Shown here: positions 6,516-14,230 of the stretch, piece by piece
Layout: every line of letters starts with the position of its first letter
Position numbering within the stretch: position 1 is the stretch's first letter
DNA from: Betaproteobacteria bacterium RIFCSPLOWO2_02_FULL_68_150
GTDB lineage: Bacteria > Pseudomonadota > Gammaproteobacteria > Burkholderiales > SG8-39
Assembly: GCA_001771975.1 (NCBI GenBank)
Contig: MERE01000187.1
Span: 2,464-20,959 of the forward strand
Direction of reading: 5' to 3'
Length of the DNA: 18,496 nt
Notes under the pieces: generated by a model
Told to the model about the DNA's origin: nothing
The model's database searches: none
What the model saw: only the letters and a program-made list of their open reading frames with translations
Program-made: the position numbers and the translations under genes

Positions 6516-7255
6516 GGGTGCTCTCCGCATTCGCGCCGGAATTCTTCCAGCAGCTTCAGTTCCTCGTCATCCAGCTTGCGCGCCGCGAGCAGATCCGGCC
6601 GCTTGAGCCAGGTCCTGCCGAGCGACTGCTTCAGCCGCCAGCGCCGGATGTTCTCGTGGTGCCCCGACAGCAGCACTGGCGGCACCGCCTCGCCCGCAAC
6701 CACCTCCGGCCGCGTGTAGTGCGGGCAATCCAACAACCCGGCGACGAACGATTCCACCGCCGCCGACTGGCCGTCGCCCAGCGCCCCCGGCAGTTGCCGC
6801 ACCACCGCGTCGATCAACGCCATCGCCGCCAATTCGCCGCCCGAAAGCACGAAATCGCCGACCGACAGCTCCACGTCCACGCGGCGCCGCACCAGCCGCT
6901 CGTCAATCCCTTCATAGCGGCCGCACAGCAGGGTCAGCGCCGCCCGGCTGCACAGCTCGATCACCTTCACGTGATCGAGCTTCCCGCCCTGCGGCGACAG
7001 GTAGATCACCGGTCCGCCGCCTGCCGCCTGCGCCGCATCGAGCGCCTTGTCGAGCGGCCCTGCCAGCATCACCATCCCGGGGCCGCCGCCATACGGTCGG
7101 TCATCGACGCTGCGGTAATTGTCGGTCGTGAAATCACGCGGATTCCACGTCGCCAGCTGCCACAGCCCGCGTTGCAGCGCCCGACCGGTGATACCGCTCG
7201 CCGCTACCGCGGCGAACATCTCTGGAAACAGCGTCACCACGTCGAAGCGAATCAC
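6512..7255 (-). CDS. trmD: tRNA (guanine-37-N1)-methyltransferase
   Basis: Methylates G37 of tRNAs using SAM, preventing +1 frameshifting. 247 aa, with the trefoil-knot SPOUT fold expected. Motifs are FDVVTLFPEMF at the N-terminus, DDRPYGGGPGMVM, IYLSPQGGKLD, LLCGRYEGIDERL, SVGDFVLSGGELAAM, then DCPHYTRPE and LLSGHHENIRRWR. The start is GTG at 7255, preceded at good distance by GGAG, which fits the family N-terminus. It lies 20 nt after rimM and overlaps rplS by 4 nt. Confidence 0.97.
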   Translation of the reverse strand: MIRFDVVTLFPEMFAAVAASGITGRALQRGLWQLATWNPRDFTTDNYRSVDDRPYGGGPGMVMLAGPLDKALDAAQAAGGGPVIYLSPQGGKLDHVKVIELCSRAALTLLCGRYEGIDERLVRRRVDVELSVGDFVLSGGELAAMALIDAVVRQLPGALGDGQSAAVESFVAGLLDCPHYTRPEVVAGEAVPPVLLSGHHENIRRWRLKQSLGRTWLKRPDLLAARKLDDEELKLLEEFRRECGEHP

Positions 7256-7275
7256 CGGCCGGTCTCCGGCGGACG

Positions 7276-7806
7276 CTACCAGTCTGCTCCCCAGTCGACC
7301 TCGATGCGCCGCCCTTCGAGATCGACGTGCCTCACGACCGCGGGCACGAACGGCAACATCCGTTCGCGCTTGTCGCCGCTCAGTTCCATGACGTCGTGTG
7401 CGCCGTTTGAAAACAGGCCTTGCACCACGCCGAGCAACAAACCCTGAGCGTTCACCACTTCCAGGCCGACCAGGTCGTCCCAGTAATACATTCCGTGCGC
7501 CGGTGCGGGCAGCGCGGAGCGCGGCACCGACACCGGCTTGCCCTTCAGTGCCTTCGCCTGCTCGCGGGACTCGATCCCTTCGAGTTTCGCCAGCAGCCTG
7601 CCGGAGTGCATCCGGCAACGTTCCACGCTGCGCGCGGCGCCATCGACCCACCAAGTCCGGCTCGCGCTCAAGACCCCGCATTCGCCCCTCACCGCGAGCC
7701 AGCCGCACACGCCGTAGCTGCCGGCGACACGACCCAGTTCGATCAGCGGCCGCCGTGCGGCGCCTGCCTCGAACGCCGCCTCAGGCCGCTTTCCGGGACT
7801 TGCCAA
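7276..7806 (-). CDS. rimM: Ribosome maturation factor RimM
   Basis: Late-stage 30S assembly factor that binds ribosomal protein S19. The N-terminal RimM domain starts LIELGRVAGSYGVCGWLAV. The C-terminal PRC-barrel shows YYWDDLVGLEVVN, FSNGAHDVMELS, LPFVPAVVRHVDLE and VDWGADW. The only standard in-frame start is TTG at 7806, giving 176 aa, a 20-residue tail before the usual family start, and a 26-nt overlap with rpsP. A CTG at the family position (LIELGRV) would fit alignments better but is non-standard. Function is secure from family and operon position; the exact start is not. Confidence 0.92.
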   Translation of the reverse strand: MASPGKRPEAAFEAGAARRPLIELGRVAGSYGVCGWLAVRGECGVLSASRTWWVDGAARSVERCRMHSGRLLAKLEGIESREQAKALKGKPVSVPRSALPAPAHGMYYWDDLVGLEVVNAQGLLLGVVQGLFSNGAHDVMELSGDKRERMLPFVPAVVRHVDLEGRRIEVDWGADW

Positions 7807-8038
7807 ACTGCTTCACCAGGCGCGTCACCGTAGGCGAAAGCTTGGCGCCCCTGCCCGACCAGTGGGTCACGCGCTCCATGTCGACGCGCAGCGACTCGCG
7901 CCCTGCGGGCGCCTTGGGATCGTAGAAGCCCACGCGTTCGAGGAACTTGCCTTGCGCGGCACGCCGCGAGTCGGCCACCACCAGGCTGTAGAACGGCCGC
8001 TTCTTCGCGCCGCCGCGCGCCAGTCGAATCACCACCAT
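7781..8038 (-). CDS. rpsP: 30S ribosomal protein S16
   Basis: Small-subunit protein of 85 aa, typical length. It begins MVVIRLARGGAKKRPFYSLV and continues with VADSRRAAQGKFLERVGFYD and WSGRGAKLSPTVTRL, all hallmark S16 sequence. The ATG at 8038 has a GGAG Shine-Dalgarno sequence 6 nt upstream and a strong promoter. It is the first gene of the rpsP-rimM-trmD-rplS operon. Confidence 0.98.
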   Translation of the reverse strand: MVVIRLARGGAKKRPFYSLVVADSRRAAQGKFLERVGFYDPKAPAGRESLRVDMERVTHWSGRGAKLSPTVTRLVKQFGKSRKAA

Positions 8039-8044
8039 CGGATA

Positions 8045-8048
8045 CTCC
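8045..8048 (-). promoter_or_regulatory. Shine-Dalgarno sequence of rpsP
   Basis: GGAG on the minus strand, 6 nt before the rpsP ATG. It is one of the clearer ribosome-binding sites in the window and confirms the start. Confidence 0.7.
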
Positions 8049-8070
8049 GGTTGCTGCGAAAAAGGCGCGG

Positions 8071-8100
8071 ATTATAAGGGATTTCCCCTCCCGCTGACAA
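8071..8100 (-). promoter_or_regulatory. Sigma-70 promoter of the rpsP operon
   Basis: On the minus strand, TTGTCA (8100-8095) and TATAAT (8076-8071) are separated by 18 nt. The -10 is perfect and the -35 matches five of six consensus bases. Transcription should start near 8064, giving a leader of about 26 nt that contains the GGAG of rpsP. It lies between the terminator-like hairpin of the ffh transcript and rpsP, as expected for an operon head. Confidence 0.8.
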
Positions 8101-8105
8101 GAATT

Positions 8106-8123
8106 CCGCCGCTGCGGCGGCGG
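8106..8123 (-). terminator. Terminator-like hairpin after the ffh operon
   Basis: A 7-bp perfect stem, CCGCCGC (8106-8112) with GCGGCGG (8117-8123) and a 4-nt loop, lies 2 nt after the stop of the small gene. On the minus strand it is followed by AATTCTTGTC, a weak T-rich run. It sits directly before the rpsP promoter, which supports a transcript boundary. Confidence 0.5.
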
Positions 8124-8124
8124 C

Positions 8125-8364
8125 TCAGTGCTGCGGCGTGATGACCTGGATGTGCTGTCGGCTCACGTCGAGGAACGGCGCCGCCAGCATCTGGCGACCG
8201 CCGAGGGCCAGGTCCCAGACCTCGGCGTCGATCACCGCGATGAATTCACGCGCCTCGCGCATGTAATCGGTGACGCGCGCGCCGGGCAGCAATTCGATGT
8301 AGCCCTTGATACGGTAGCTGCTCGTCAGGATGGTGACCTTGGTGCGGTGGTCGTTCTGTGCCAT
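8125..8364 (-). CDS. Small conserved-looking protein of unknown function (DUF6812-like?)
   Basis: A 79-aa protein that I cannot assign to a characterised family. It has no signal peptide, membrane segment or cysteine. The layout is a charged N-terminus, KVTILTSSYRIKGYIELL, ARVTDYMREAREFIAVID, and a C-terminal part AAPFLDVSRQHIQVITP. Alternating hydrophobic strands suggest a small beta-barrel. From memory it resembles the DUF6812 group, but this is unchecked. The ATG at 8364 has GGAG 11 nt upstream. It lies 32 nt after ffh on the same strand and before a hairpin, so it is probably co-transcribed with ffh; the context alone does not prove a role in protein targeting. Confidence 0.75.
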   Translation of the reverse strand: MAQNDHRTKVTILTSSYRIKGYIELLPGARVTDYMREAREFIAVIDAEVWDLALGGRQMLAAPFLDVSRQHIQVITPQH

Positions 8365-8396
8365 GGCGTTCGCTTCTCCGGGTTCGGCCTGCGTGC

Positions 8397-9749
8397 TCAG
8401 CGCATACCGGGCAGCATGCCCTTCATGTTGCGCATCATGCGCGCCAGGTTGCCGCCCTTCATCAGCTTCATCATCTTCTGCATCTGCTCGAACTGGTTGA
8501 GCAGGCGGTTGACCTCCTGGACCGGCACCCCCGCACCGCTCGCGATGCGGCGCTTGCGAGAAGCCTTGATGAGCTCGGGACGCACGCGCTCGGCGCGCGT
8601 CATCGAGTTGATGATACCCTCGATGCGCCGAAACTGGCCGTCGTCCTGCATTTGCGCGGGATTGATCTGGCCGAGCAGCTGCGCCGGCAGCTTGTCGGCG
8701 AGCGCGGCCATGCCGCCCATCTTCTTCATCTGCTGCATCTGCTGCTTGAAGTCCTCGAGATCGAAGCCCTTGCCGCGCTTGATTTTCTCGGCGACGCGTT
8801 GCGCCTCTTCGAGGTCGACCTGCTTGTGCGCCTCCTCGACGAGCGAAACGATGTCGCCCATGCCGAGGATGCGCGACGCCATGCGCTCGGGATGAAACGC
8901 CTCCAGCGCGGCGAGCTTCTCGCCGGTGCCGGCGAACTTGATCGGCTTGCCCGTGACCTGGCGCACCGACAGCGCCGCGCCGCCGCGCGCGTCGCCGTCG
9001 AGCTTGGTCAGGATCACGCCGCTGAGGGGCAGCGCGGCGCCGAAGGCGCGCGCCACATTCACCGCGTCCTGGCCCTGCATCGCGTCGACCACGAACAGCG
9101 TTTCGGCGGGCTTGAGGATCTCCTCGAGCTGCGCGATTTCCCGCATCATCTGCTGGTCGATGGCGAGGCGCCCCGCGGTGTCGACGATCAGCACGTCGTA
9201 GTAGCGCAGGCGAGCATGCTCGTGCGCGCGGCGCGCGATGGCCGCGGGCTGCTCGCCGCGCTCGCTCGGCAGGAAATCGACGCCCGCCTGCGCGGCAACC
9301 GTCTGCAGCTGCTCGATCGCTGCCGGCCGGTAGACGTCGCAAGACACGACCAGCACCTTCTTGCGCTGCTCCTCGCGCAGCAATCGCGCGAGCTTGCCGA
9401 CCGTGGTCGTCTTGCCCGATCCCTGCAGCCCCGCCATCAGAATCACGGCGGGCGGCTGCACCGCAAGATTCAACCCGACATGCGCCTCGCCCATGAGGCG
9501 CGACAGCTCCAGGTGCACCACGCCGACGAGCGCCTGCCCCGGCGTGAGACTGCCGACGACGGCTTCGCCGAGCGCCTTGCCCTTCACGGCAGCGACGAAT
9601 TCCCTCACCACCGGCAGCGCGACGTCGGCCTCCAGCAGCGCGACGCGCACCTCGCGCAGCGCCTCCTGCACGTTGGCTTCGGTGAGTCGCGCTTCACCGC
9701 GGATCGTCTTCACGATCCGGCCGAGGCGCGCGGTCAGGTGATCAAGCAT
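8397..9749 (-). CDS. ffh: Signal recognition particle protein Ffh
   Basis: SRP GTPase that binds 4.5S RNA and hydrophobic signal sequences and delivers ribosomes to FtsY at the membrane. 450 aa, usual length. The N domain is residues 1-100. The G domain has G1 GLQGSGKTT (107-115), CDVYRPAAIEQL (137-148), G3 DTAGR (190-194) and G4 TKLDGDARGG (248-257). The M domain (about 325-450) ends in a methionine-rich helix (MQKMMKLMKGGNLARMM) that binds signal peptides. ATG at 9749; the divergent ccsA-like gene starts only 18 bp away, and no Shine-Dalgarno sequence is visible. The frame stays open far upstream, but that is antisense to the neighbour. Confidence 0.98.
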   Translation of the reverse strand: MLDHLTARLGRIVKTIRGEARLTEANVQEALREVRVALLEADVALPVVREFVAAVKGKALGEAVVGSLTPGQALVGVVHLELSRLMGEAHVGLNLAVQPPAVILMAGLQGSGKTTTVGKLARLLREEQRKKVLVVSCDVYRPAAIEQLQTVAAQAGVDFLPSERGEQPAAIARRAHEHARLRYYDVLIVDTAGRLAIDQQMMREIAQLEEILKPAETLFVVDAMQGQDAVNVARAFGAALPLSGVILTKLDGDARGGAALSVRQVTGKPIKFAGTGEKLAALEAFHPERMASRILGMGDIVSLVEEAHKQVDLEEAQRVAEKIKRGKGFDLEDFKQQMQQMKKMGGMAALADKLPAQLLGQINPAQMQDDGQFRRIEGIINSMTRAERVRPELIKASRKRRIASGAGVPVQEVNRLLNQFEQMQKMMKLMKGGNLARMMRNMKGMLPGMR

Positions 9750-9767
9750 GGGTGATAAACTGCAAGC

Positions 9768-10619
9768 GTGCCGGACATTGTAATTCACCTCTTCGTGTCC
9801 GCCGCGTACGCAGCACTGGCGTGGCATTTCTGGAACACGCGCTGGCGCGCGCCGCGCGCCGAGGCACCCGGAGGTCTGGCCGGCTGGGAGCGACTCACGC
9901 TGCTCGCGACGCTCGCGCTGCAGGGCTGGCTGCTCGCGCGCGATGTGTTTCTCGCGCCGCAGCTGCGCTTCGGTTTCGCGCAGGCGCTGGCGGTGACGCT
10001 GTGGCTCGGCGTCGTCATCTACTGGATCGAGAGCCTGTTTCTGCGGCTCGACGGCTTCGAGCCGCTGATCCTGCCGCTCGCCGCGCTCGCCGCTCCGCTG
10101 CCCGCGGTCTTCCCCGGGCTGGCGAGTCCGGCGCTCGCCGCATCGGTGGAATTCAAGCTGCACCTGCTGCTCGCCATGTGCGCCTACAGCCTGTTCACCA
10201 TCGCCATCCTGCACGCCATGCTGATGACGCTCCTGGAGCGGCGCCTGCACCGGGTGAGGGAATTGGGCCGCGAGCGCCGCGAGCCGCTCGAGGGGATGCT
10301 GGCGCGCCTGCCGCCGCTGCTCACTCTGGAACGGCTGCTGTTCCGGCTCATCGCTGCCGCCTTCGTGTTCCTCACGCTCACGCTCGCGACCGGCATCGTG
10401 TTCTCCGAGACGCTGTTCGGGCACGCGCTGACCTTCAACCACAAGACGCTCTTCGCGCTGCTGTCGTGGGCGACGTTCGCCGCGCTGCTGGCGGGGCGTC
10501 ACCTGTACGGCTGGCGCGGCCGCACCGCGCTGCGCTGGACATTGACCGGATTCGTGATGCTGCTGTTCGCCTACGTCGGCAGCCGCTTCGTGCTCGAGGT
10601 GATTCTCGCTCGGGGTTGA
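9768..10619 (+). CDS. CcsA/YpjD-like cytochrome c biogenesis membrane protein
   Basis: 283-aa multi-pass inner-membrane protein of the cytochrome c assembly (CcsA/YpjD) family, found beside ffh in many Proteobacteria. About eight hydrophobic segments can be seen, among them VIHLFVSAAYAALAWHFW, LAVTLWLGVVIYWIESLF, LHLLLAMCAYSLFTIAILHA and LIAAAFVFLTLTLATGIVF. Conserved histidines occur in KLHLLLAMCAYS and FNHKTLFALLSW. The tryptophan-rich heme-handling WWD motif of true CcsA is not evident, so the exact role (heme handling or another) is open. The start is GTG at 9768 (MPDIVIHLFVSAAYAALAWHF), which matches the family N-terminus; no clear Shine-Dalgarno sequence. Confidence 0.85.
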   Translation: MPDIVIHLFVSAAYAALAWHFWNTRWRAPRAEAPGGLAGWERLTLLATLALQGWLLARDVFLAPQLRFGFAQALAVTLWLGVVIYWIESLFLRLDGFEPLILPLAALAAPLPAVFPGLASPALAASVEFKLHLLLAMCAYSLFTIAILHAMLMTLLERRLHRVRELGRERREPLEGMLARLPPLLTLERLLFRLIAAAFVFLTLTLATGIVFSETLFGHALTFNHKTLFALLSWATFAALLAGRHLYGWRGRTALRWTLTGFVMLLFAYVGSRFVLEVILARG

Positions 10620-10662
10620 GCGGCGCGTCCTGCTCCTCGCGTTTCCCTGGCAAGGTGGACCC

Positions 10663-11982
10663 ATGGAACTCCTGATCCTGTCCTGCCTGATACTCCTGAA
10701 CGGCAGCCTTGCGATGGCCGAGGTCGCCCTGCTCACCGCGCGCAGGACGCGTCTCGCGACGCAGGCGGCGAGCGGCGATCGGCTGGCCGCCGCGGCCGCG
10801 CGGCTGGGCGCCGAGCCGACGCGCTTTCTGTCGACGATTCAGATCGGCATTACCTCCATCGGCCTGCTCAACGGCATCGTCGGCGAGGCCGTGCTGGCGC
10901 CGCCGCTGTCGGCGTGGCTGCAGTCGATGGGGCTGGAGCAAAAGGCAAGCGCGATCGTCGCCACGATTCTGGTGGTGATCTCGGTGACCTATTTCTCGAT
11001 CGTGGTGGGTGAATTGGTCCCCAAGCGGCTCGGCCAGCACAATGCCGAAGGCATCGCCAAGCTGGTGGTTTGGCCGATGCAGGCGCTGGCGATGGTCACC
11101 GCTCCGTTCGTGCATCTGCTTGCGGCCTCGACCGACGCCATCCTCAAGCCCCTGCTCAGGCTGCTGCGCATCCGTGAGGAGGAATCCGGCGCGCAGCCGC
11201 TGTCGCCGGAGGAACTGCGCACCATCGTCCTCGAATCATCGAACGTCCTGCCGAAGAAGCACGTCGCCATCCTGCTCAATCTGTTCGATCTCGGCGACAT
11301 CACGGTGCAGGACATCATGGTGCCGCGTGCGCGCATCGAGTCGATCACGCTGTCCGACGGCCAGAGCGCAGTCGCGCGCCAGCTCGCGACCAGCTACCAC
11401 ATGCGGCTGCCGGCGTTTCGCGACCATGTCGGCGAGGTCGTCGGCGTGCTGCATCTGCGCAAGGTGCTCGGCCTGCTGCACGCCGGCACGCTCGATCTGG
11501 CGGCGCTCGAGGAGATGATCGTACAGCCCTACTTCGTGCCCGCGGGCACCCCGGTGCTCGCGCAGCTGCAGTATTTCCAGGAGCACCGCGAGCGCCTCGC
11601 GCTGGTGGTGGACGAGTACGGCGAACTCATGGGGCTGGTCACCCTCGAGGACATCATCGAAGAGATCATCGGCAAGTTCACCACCTCGCTGCCCTCGGCG
11701 GCGCCGTCGCTCGCGTGGGGCGAAGATGGCAGCGCGCACGCCGACGGCACGACGCCGGTGCGCGAAATCAACCGCGCGCTCGGACTGCACCTGCCGACCG
11801 ATGGACCGAAGACGTTGAACGGCCTGATCCTGGAGCACCTGCAGGACATACCCGATGCCGATGTCTCCATCAAGATCGCCGGCGTGCCGCTCGAGATCGT
11901 TCACACGCGCGGCCGCGCGGTCAAAGCGGTGCGCCTTTTCAGGCCCGCCGAGGCGTCGCCGCCGGACTCCGGCGAAGCTTGA
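10663..11982 (+). CDS. HlyC/CorC (CNNM-CBS) family membrane protein
   Basis: 439 aa. The CNNM/DUF21 transmembrane domain spans about residues 1-195, with LILSCLILLNGSLAMAEVAL, ALLTARRTRL and FSIVVGELVPKRL. A CBS pair follows at about 210-340, with VQDIMVPRARIESI in the first and LALVVDEYGELMGLVTLEDI in the second. The CorC_HlyC domain occupies about 350-435 (DGTTPVREINRALGLHLP, then TLNGLILEHL). Members are linked to magnesium/cobalt efflux or membrane stress; 'hemolysin' in older names is misleading. The ATG at 10663 is preceded by the purine-rich AAGGTGG. It lies 43 nt after the ccsA-like gene and is probably co-transcribed with it. Substrate cannot be told from sequence. Confidence 0.9.
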   Translation: MELLILSCLILLNGSLAMAEVALLTARRTRLATQAASGDRLAAAAARLGAEPTRFLSTIQIGITSIGLLNGIVGEAVLAPPLSAWLQSMGLEQKASAIVATILVVISVTYFSIVVGELVPKRLGQHNAEGIAKLVVWPMQALAMVTAPFVHLLAASTDAILKPLLRLLRIREEESGAQPLSPEELRTIVLESSNVLPKKHVAILLNLFDLGDITVQDIMVPRARIESITLSDGQSAVARQLATSYHMRLPAFRDHVGEVVGVLHLRKVLGLLHAGTLDLAALEEMIVQPYFVPAGTPVLAQLQYFQEHRERLALVVDEYGELMGLVTLEDIIEEIIGKFTTSLPSAAPSLAWGEDGSAHADGTTPVREINRALGLHLPTDGPKTLNGLILEHLQDIPDADVSIKIAGVPLEIVHTRGRAVKAVRLFRPAEASPPDSGEA

Positions 11983-12097
11983 TTTTCAATGCATAAAGAC
12001 ATTCCTTTTCATGGAATTAGAGCAACAACTTGAGGCTTTACAAAAAACCCCACGCAGGGCATCATCAAGCCATCGCGATTGACCGAGGAGCGGACTG
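11983..12097 (+). other. AT-rich spacer at the position often occupied by pilB
   Basis: By hand count about 34% G+C over 11979-12051, against roughly two-thirds in the flanking genes. It contains a 24-codon ATG frame (12011-12082, MELEQQLEALQKTP...) with no Shine-Dalgarno sequence, and an ATTCC/GGAAT inverted pair around 12001-12017. A promoter candidate is listed separately. There is no sign of transposase or terminal repeats. Its composition suggests either a promoter region or a short acquired or scar sequence. Confidence 0.6.
12037..12065 (+). promoter_or_regulatory. Candidate sigma-70 promoter for pilC
   Basis: TTTACA (12037-12042, five of six -35 bases) is followed after 17 nt by CATCAT (12060-12065, four of six -10 bases). 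The start would be near 12072, giving a leader of about 26 nt that includes the GAGGAG ribosome-binding site of pilC. The A-run between the boxes is a common promoter feature. This is a prediction only. Confidence 0.35.
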
Positions 12098-13321
12098 ATG
12101 GCGACAGCCACTGCGGCAGCCAAAGGACCGAAGGAGTTCACCTTCACGTGGGAGGGCAAGGACCGCGCGGGCAAAGTGCTGCGCGGCGATCTGCGCGCCA
12201 CCAGCGAGACGGTGGTGAGCGCCACGCTGCGGCGGCAGGGAATCATCGTCTCCAAGGTGAGAAAGCAGAAGCTCGGCGGCGGCGGCAAGATCACCGACAA
12301 GGACATCACGCTGTTCACGCGGCAGCTGGCGACCATGATGAAGGCCGGCGTGCCGCTGCTGCAATCGTTCGACATCGTCGCCAAGGGCGCCTCGAACCCG
12401 GCGGTCGCCAAGCTGCTGCTTGCGGTCAAGACCGACGTCGAAACCGGCTCGTCGCTGGCGCAGGCGTTTCGCAAGTTCCCGCTGCACTTCGACAACCTGT
12501 TCTGCAACCTGGTGCAGGCGGGCGAGCAGGCCGGTATTCTCGAAGCGCTGCTCGACCGCCTCGCCTCCTACAAGGAAAAGATCCTCGCCATCAAGTCGAA
12601 GATCAAATCGGCGCTGTTCTACCCGATTGCCATCATCGTGGTGGCATTCGTCATCACCGCGGTGATCATGATCTTCGTCATCCCCGCGTTCAAGGAAGTG
12701 TTCAAGAACTTCGGCGCCGACCTGCCGACGCCGACACTGGTGGTGATGGGAATCTCGGAGTGGTTCGTCAGCAACTGGTACGTCATCTTCCCGGCGATCT
12801 TCGGTGCCGTGTACGGTTTTCTCGAATCCTGGAAGCGCTCGAAAGCGGTGCAGATCTTCATGGACCGGGTGATGCTGCGCATTCCGGTGTTCGGCGACCT
12901 GGTGCGCAAGTCCACCGTGGCACGCTGGACGCGCACGCTCTCGACCATGTTCGCCGCCGGCGTGCCGCTGGTGGAAGCGCTCGATTCGGTGGGCGGTGCT
13001 TCGGGCAACTACGTGTATGAAAGCGCCACCAAGCAGATCAAGCAGGAAGTCTCCACCGGCAACTCTCTCACCGTCGCGATGCAGAACACGGGCCTGTTCT
13101 CCAACATGGTGCTGCAGATGGTGTCGATCGGCGAGGAGACCGGCGCGCTCGACCAGATGCTCGGCAAGACCGCGGATTTCTTCGAAGCCGAGGTGGACGA
13201 CGCCGTGGAGGCGCTTTCCTCGCTGATGGAGCCCATGATCATGGTGGTGCTCGGCACGCTCATCGGCGGTATCGTGATCGCGATGTACCTGCCGATCTTC
13301 AAGATGGGCCAGGCGGTCTAG
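12098..13321 (+). CDS. pilC: Type IV pilus inner-membrane platform protein PilC
   Basis: 407 aa, GspF/PilC family: the polytopic platform on which the PilB and PilT ATPases act to build or retract pili. It has two repeated T2SSF domains. The first starts near residue 73 (FTRQLATMMKAGVPLLQSFD) and the second near 277 (WTRTLSTMFAAGVPLVEALD). Membrane helices include YPIAIIVVAFVITAVIMIFV and the C-terminal MIMVVLGTLIGGIVIAMYLP. The N-terminal region (FTWEGKDRAGKVLRG) is normal for PilC. The ATG at 12098 has GAGGAG about 7 nt upstream. pilD follows 36 nt later, but pilB is absent upstream. The protein appears intact. Confidence 0.96.
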   Translation: MATATAAAKGPKEFTFTWEGKDRAGKVLRGDLRATSETVVSATLRRQGIIVSKVRKQKLGGGGKITDKDITLFTRQLATMMKAGVPLLQSFDIVAKGASNPAVAKLLLAVKTDVETGSSLAQAFRKFPLHFDNLFCNLVQAGEQAGILEALLDRLASYKEKILAIKSKIKSALFYPIAIIVVAFVITAVIMIFVIPAFKEVFKNFGADLPTPTLVVMGISEWFVSNWYVIFPAIFGAVYGFLESWKRSKAVQIFMDRVMLRIPVFGDLVRKSTVARWTRTLSTMFAAGVPLVEALDSVGGASGNYVYESATKQIKQEVSTGNSLTVAMQNTGLFSNMVLQMVSIGEETGALDQMLGKTADFFEAEVDDAVEALSSLMEPMIMVVLGTLIGGIVIAMYLPIFKMGQAV

Positions 13322-13357
13322 CCGGCCGCAGCGGACCGCGCACCGGCCAGAGGCGCA

Positions 13358-14230
13358 ATGTCGTTTCTCGGCTGGCTCGGCCAGCCCGCCGTGTTGCCCT
13401 GGGTGTCGCTCGCCATCGGCCTTTGCGTCGGCTCTTTTCTCAACGTCGTCATCCATCGCCTGCCGCGCATGCTGGAGCGCGAATGGCGCGCGCAGTGCGT
13501 AGAACTCGCCGCGGGCGCCGGGCCGGCGACTGCGCAGCGGGAAGCGCCGTACAACCTGTGGGTGCCGCGCTCCGCTTGCCCGAGCTGCGCGCATCGCATC
13601 GGCGCGCTGGAAAACGTGCCACTTTTTTCCTGGCTCTGGCTGCGCGGCAGGTGCTCGGCCTGCGGCGCCGCGATCAGCCTGCGCTATCCGGTGGTAGAGC
13701 TGGCCGGTGGCGTCGTTGCAGCTTACGCCGCATCGCGCTATGGCCTGAGCCTGGCGGCGCTTGGGGCGATTTTCTTCTGTTGCTGCCTGCTGTCGCTGGC
13801 TGCCATCGACCTGGACACGCAGCTGCTGCCCGACGACATCACCCTGCCGCTGCTTTGGGCCGGACTCGCCATCAATATCGGCGCGACGTTCGCGCCGCTC
13901 GCCTCCGCGGTGATCGGCGCGATCGCGGGTTACCTGGCGCTCTGGTCGGTGTACTGGGCGTTCAAGCTCGTCACCGGAAAGGAAGGCATGGGGTACGGCG
14001 ACTTCAAGCTGCTGGCGGCGATCGGTGCCTGGCTTGGCTGGCAAATGCTGCCGCTGGTGATCCTGCTTTCCTCCGTTGTCGGTGCCACGGTGGGCGTTTC
14101 ACTGATTGCGTTCGGGCGGCATGGCCGCGATAAACCGATACCCTTCGGGCCCTTCCTCGCCGCGGCCGGTGCCATTGCGCTGCTGTGGGGCAGCGAGATC
14201 GCGCGCCGCTGGTTGCCGCTGCTAGCGTGA
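13358..14230 (+). CDS. pilD: Prepilin leader peptidase / N-methyltransferase PilD
   Basis: 290-aa inner-membrane aspartic protease that cleaves type IV prepilin leaders after glycine and methylates the new N-terminus. The N-terminal cytoplasmic domain has the two zinc-type pairs CPSC (74-77) and CSAC (99-102). The catalytic A24 domain carries D151 and D153 in AIDLDTQLLPDD and D215 in GMGYGDFKLLAAIG. Hydrophobic segments surround these motifs. The ATG at 13358 is preceded by AGAGG. The end overlaps coaE by 4 nt. Both catalytic aspartate regions and the cysteine pairs are intact, so it should be active. Confidence 0.96.
   Translation: MSFLGWLGQPAVLPWVSLAIGLCVGSFLNVVIHRLPRMLEREWRAQCVELAAGAGPATAQREAPYNLWVPRSACPSCAHRIGALENVPLFSWLWLRGRCSACGAAISLRYPVVELAGGVVAAYAASRYGLSLAALGAIFFCCCLLSLAAIDLDTQLLPDDITLPLLWAGLAINIGATFAPLASAVIGAIAGYLALWSVYWAFKLVTGKEGMGYGDFKLLAAIGAWLGWQMLPLVILLSSVVGATVGVSLIAFGRHGRDKPIPFGPFLAAAGAIALLWGSEIARRWLPLLA

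Noticed and set aside
8358..9755. 465-codon open frame on the plus strand opposite ffh
   Set aside because: Antisense shadow of ffh with low-complexity composition; ffh motifs are complete on the minus strand.
12011..12082. 24-codon frame MELEQQLEALQKTP... before pilC
   Set aside because: No ribosome-binding site, overlaps the predicted promoter, and no similarity that I recognise. Noted only because it lies in the AT-rich spacer.
12065..14044. 659-codon open frame on the minus strand opposite pilC and pilD
   Set aside because: Histidine/arginine-rich shadow with no motif; the plus strand encodes two clear pilus proteins with proper starts.
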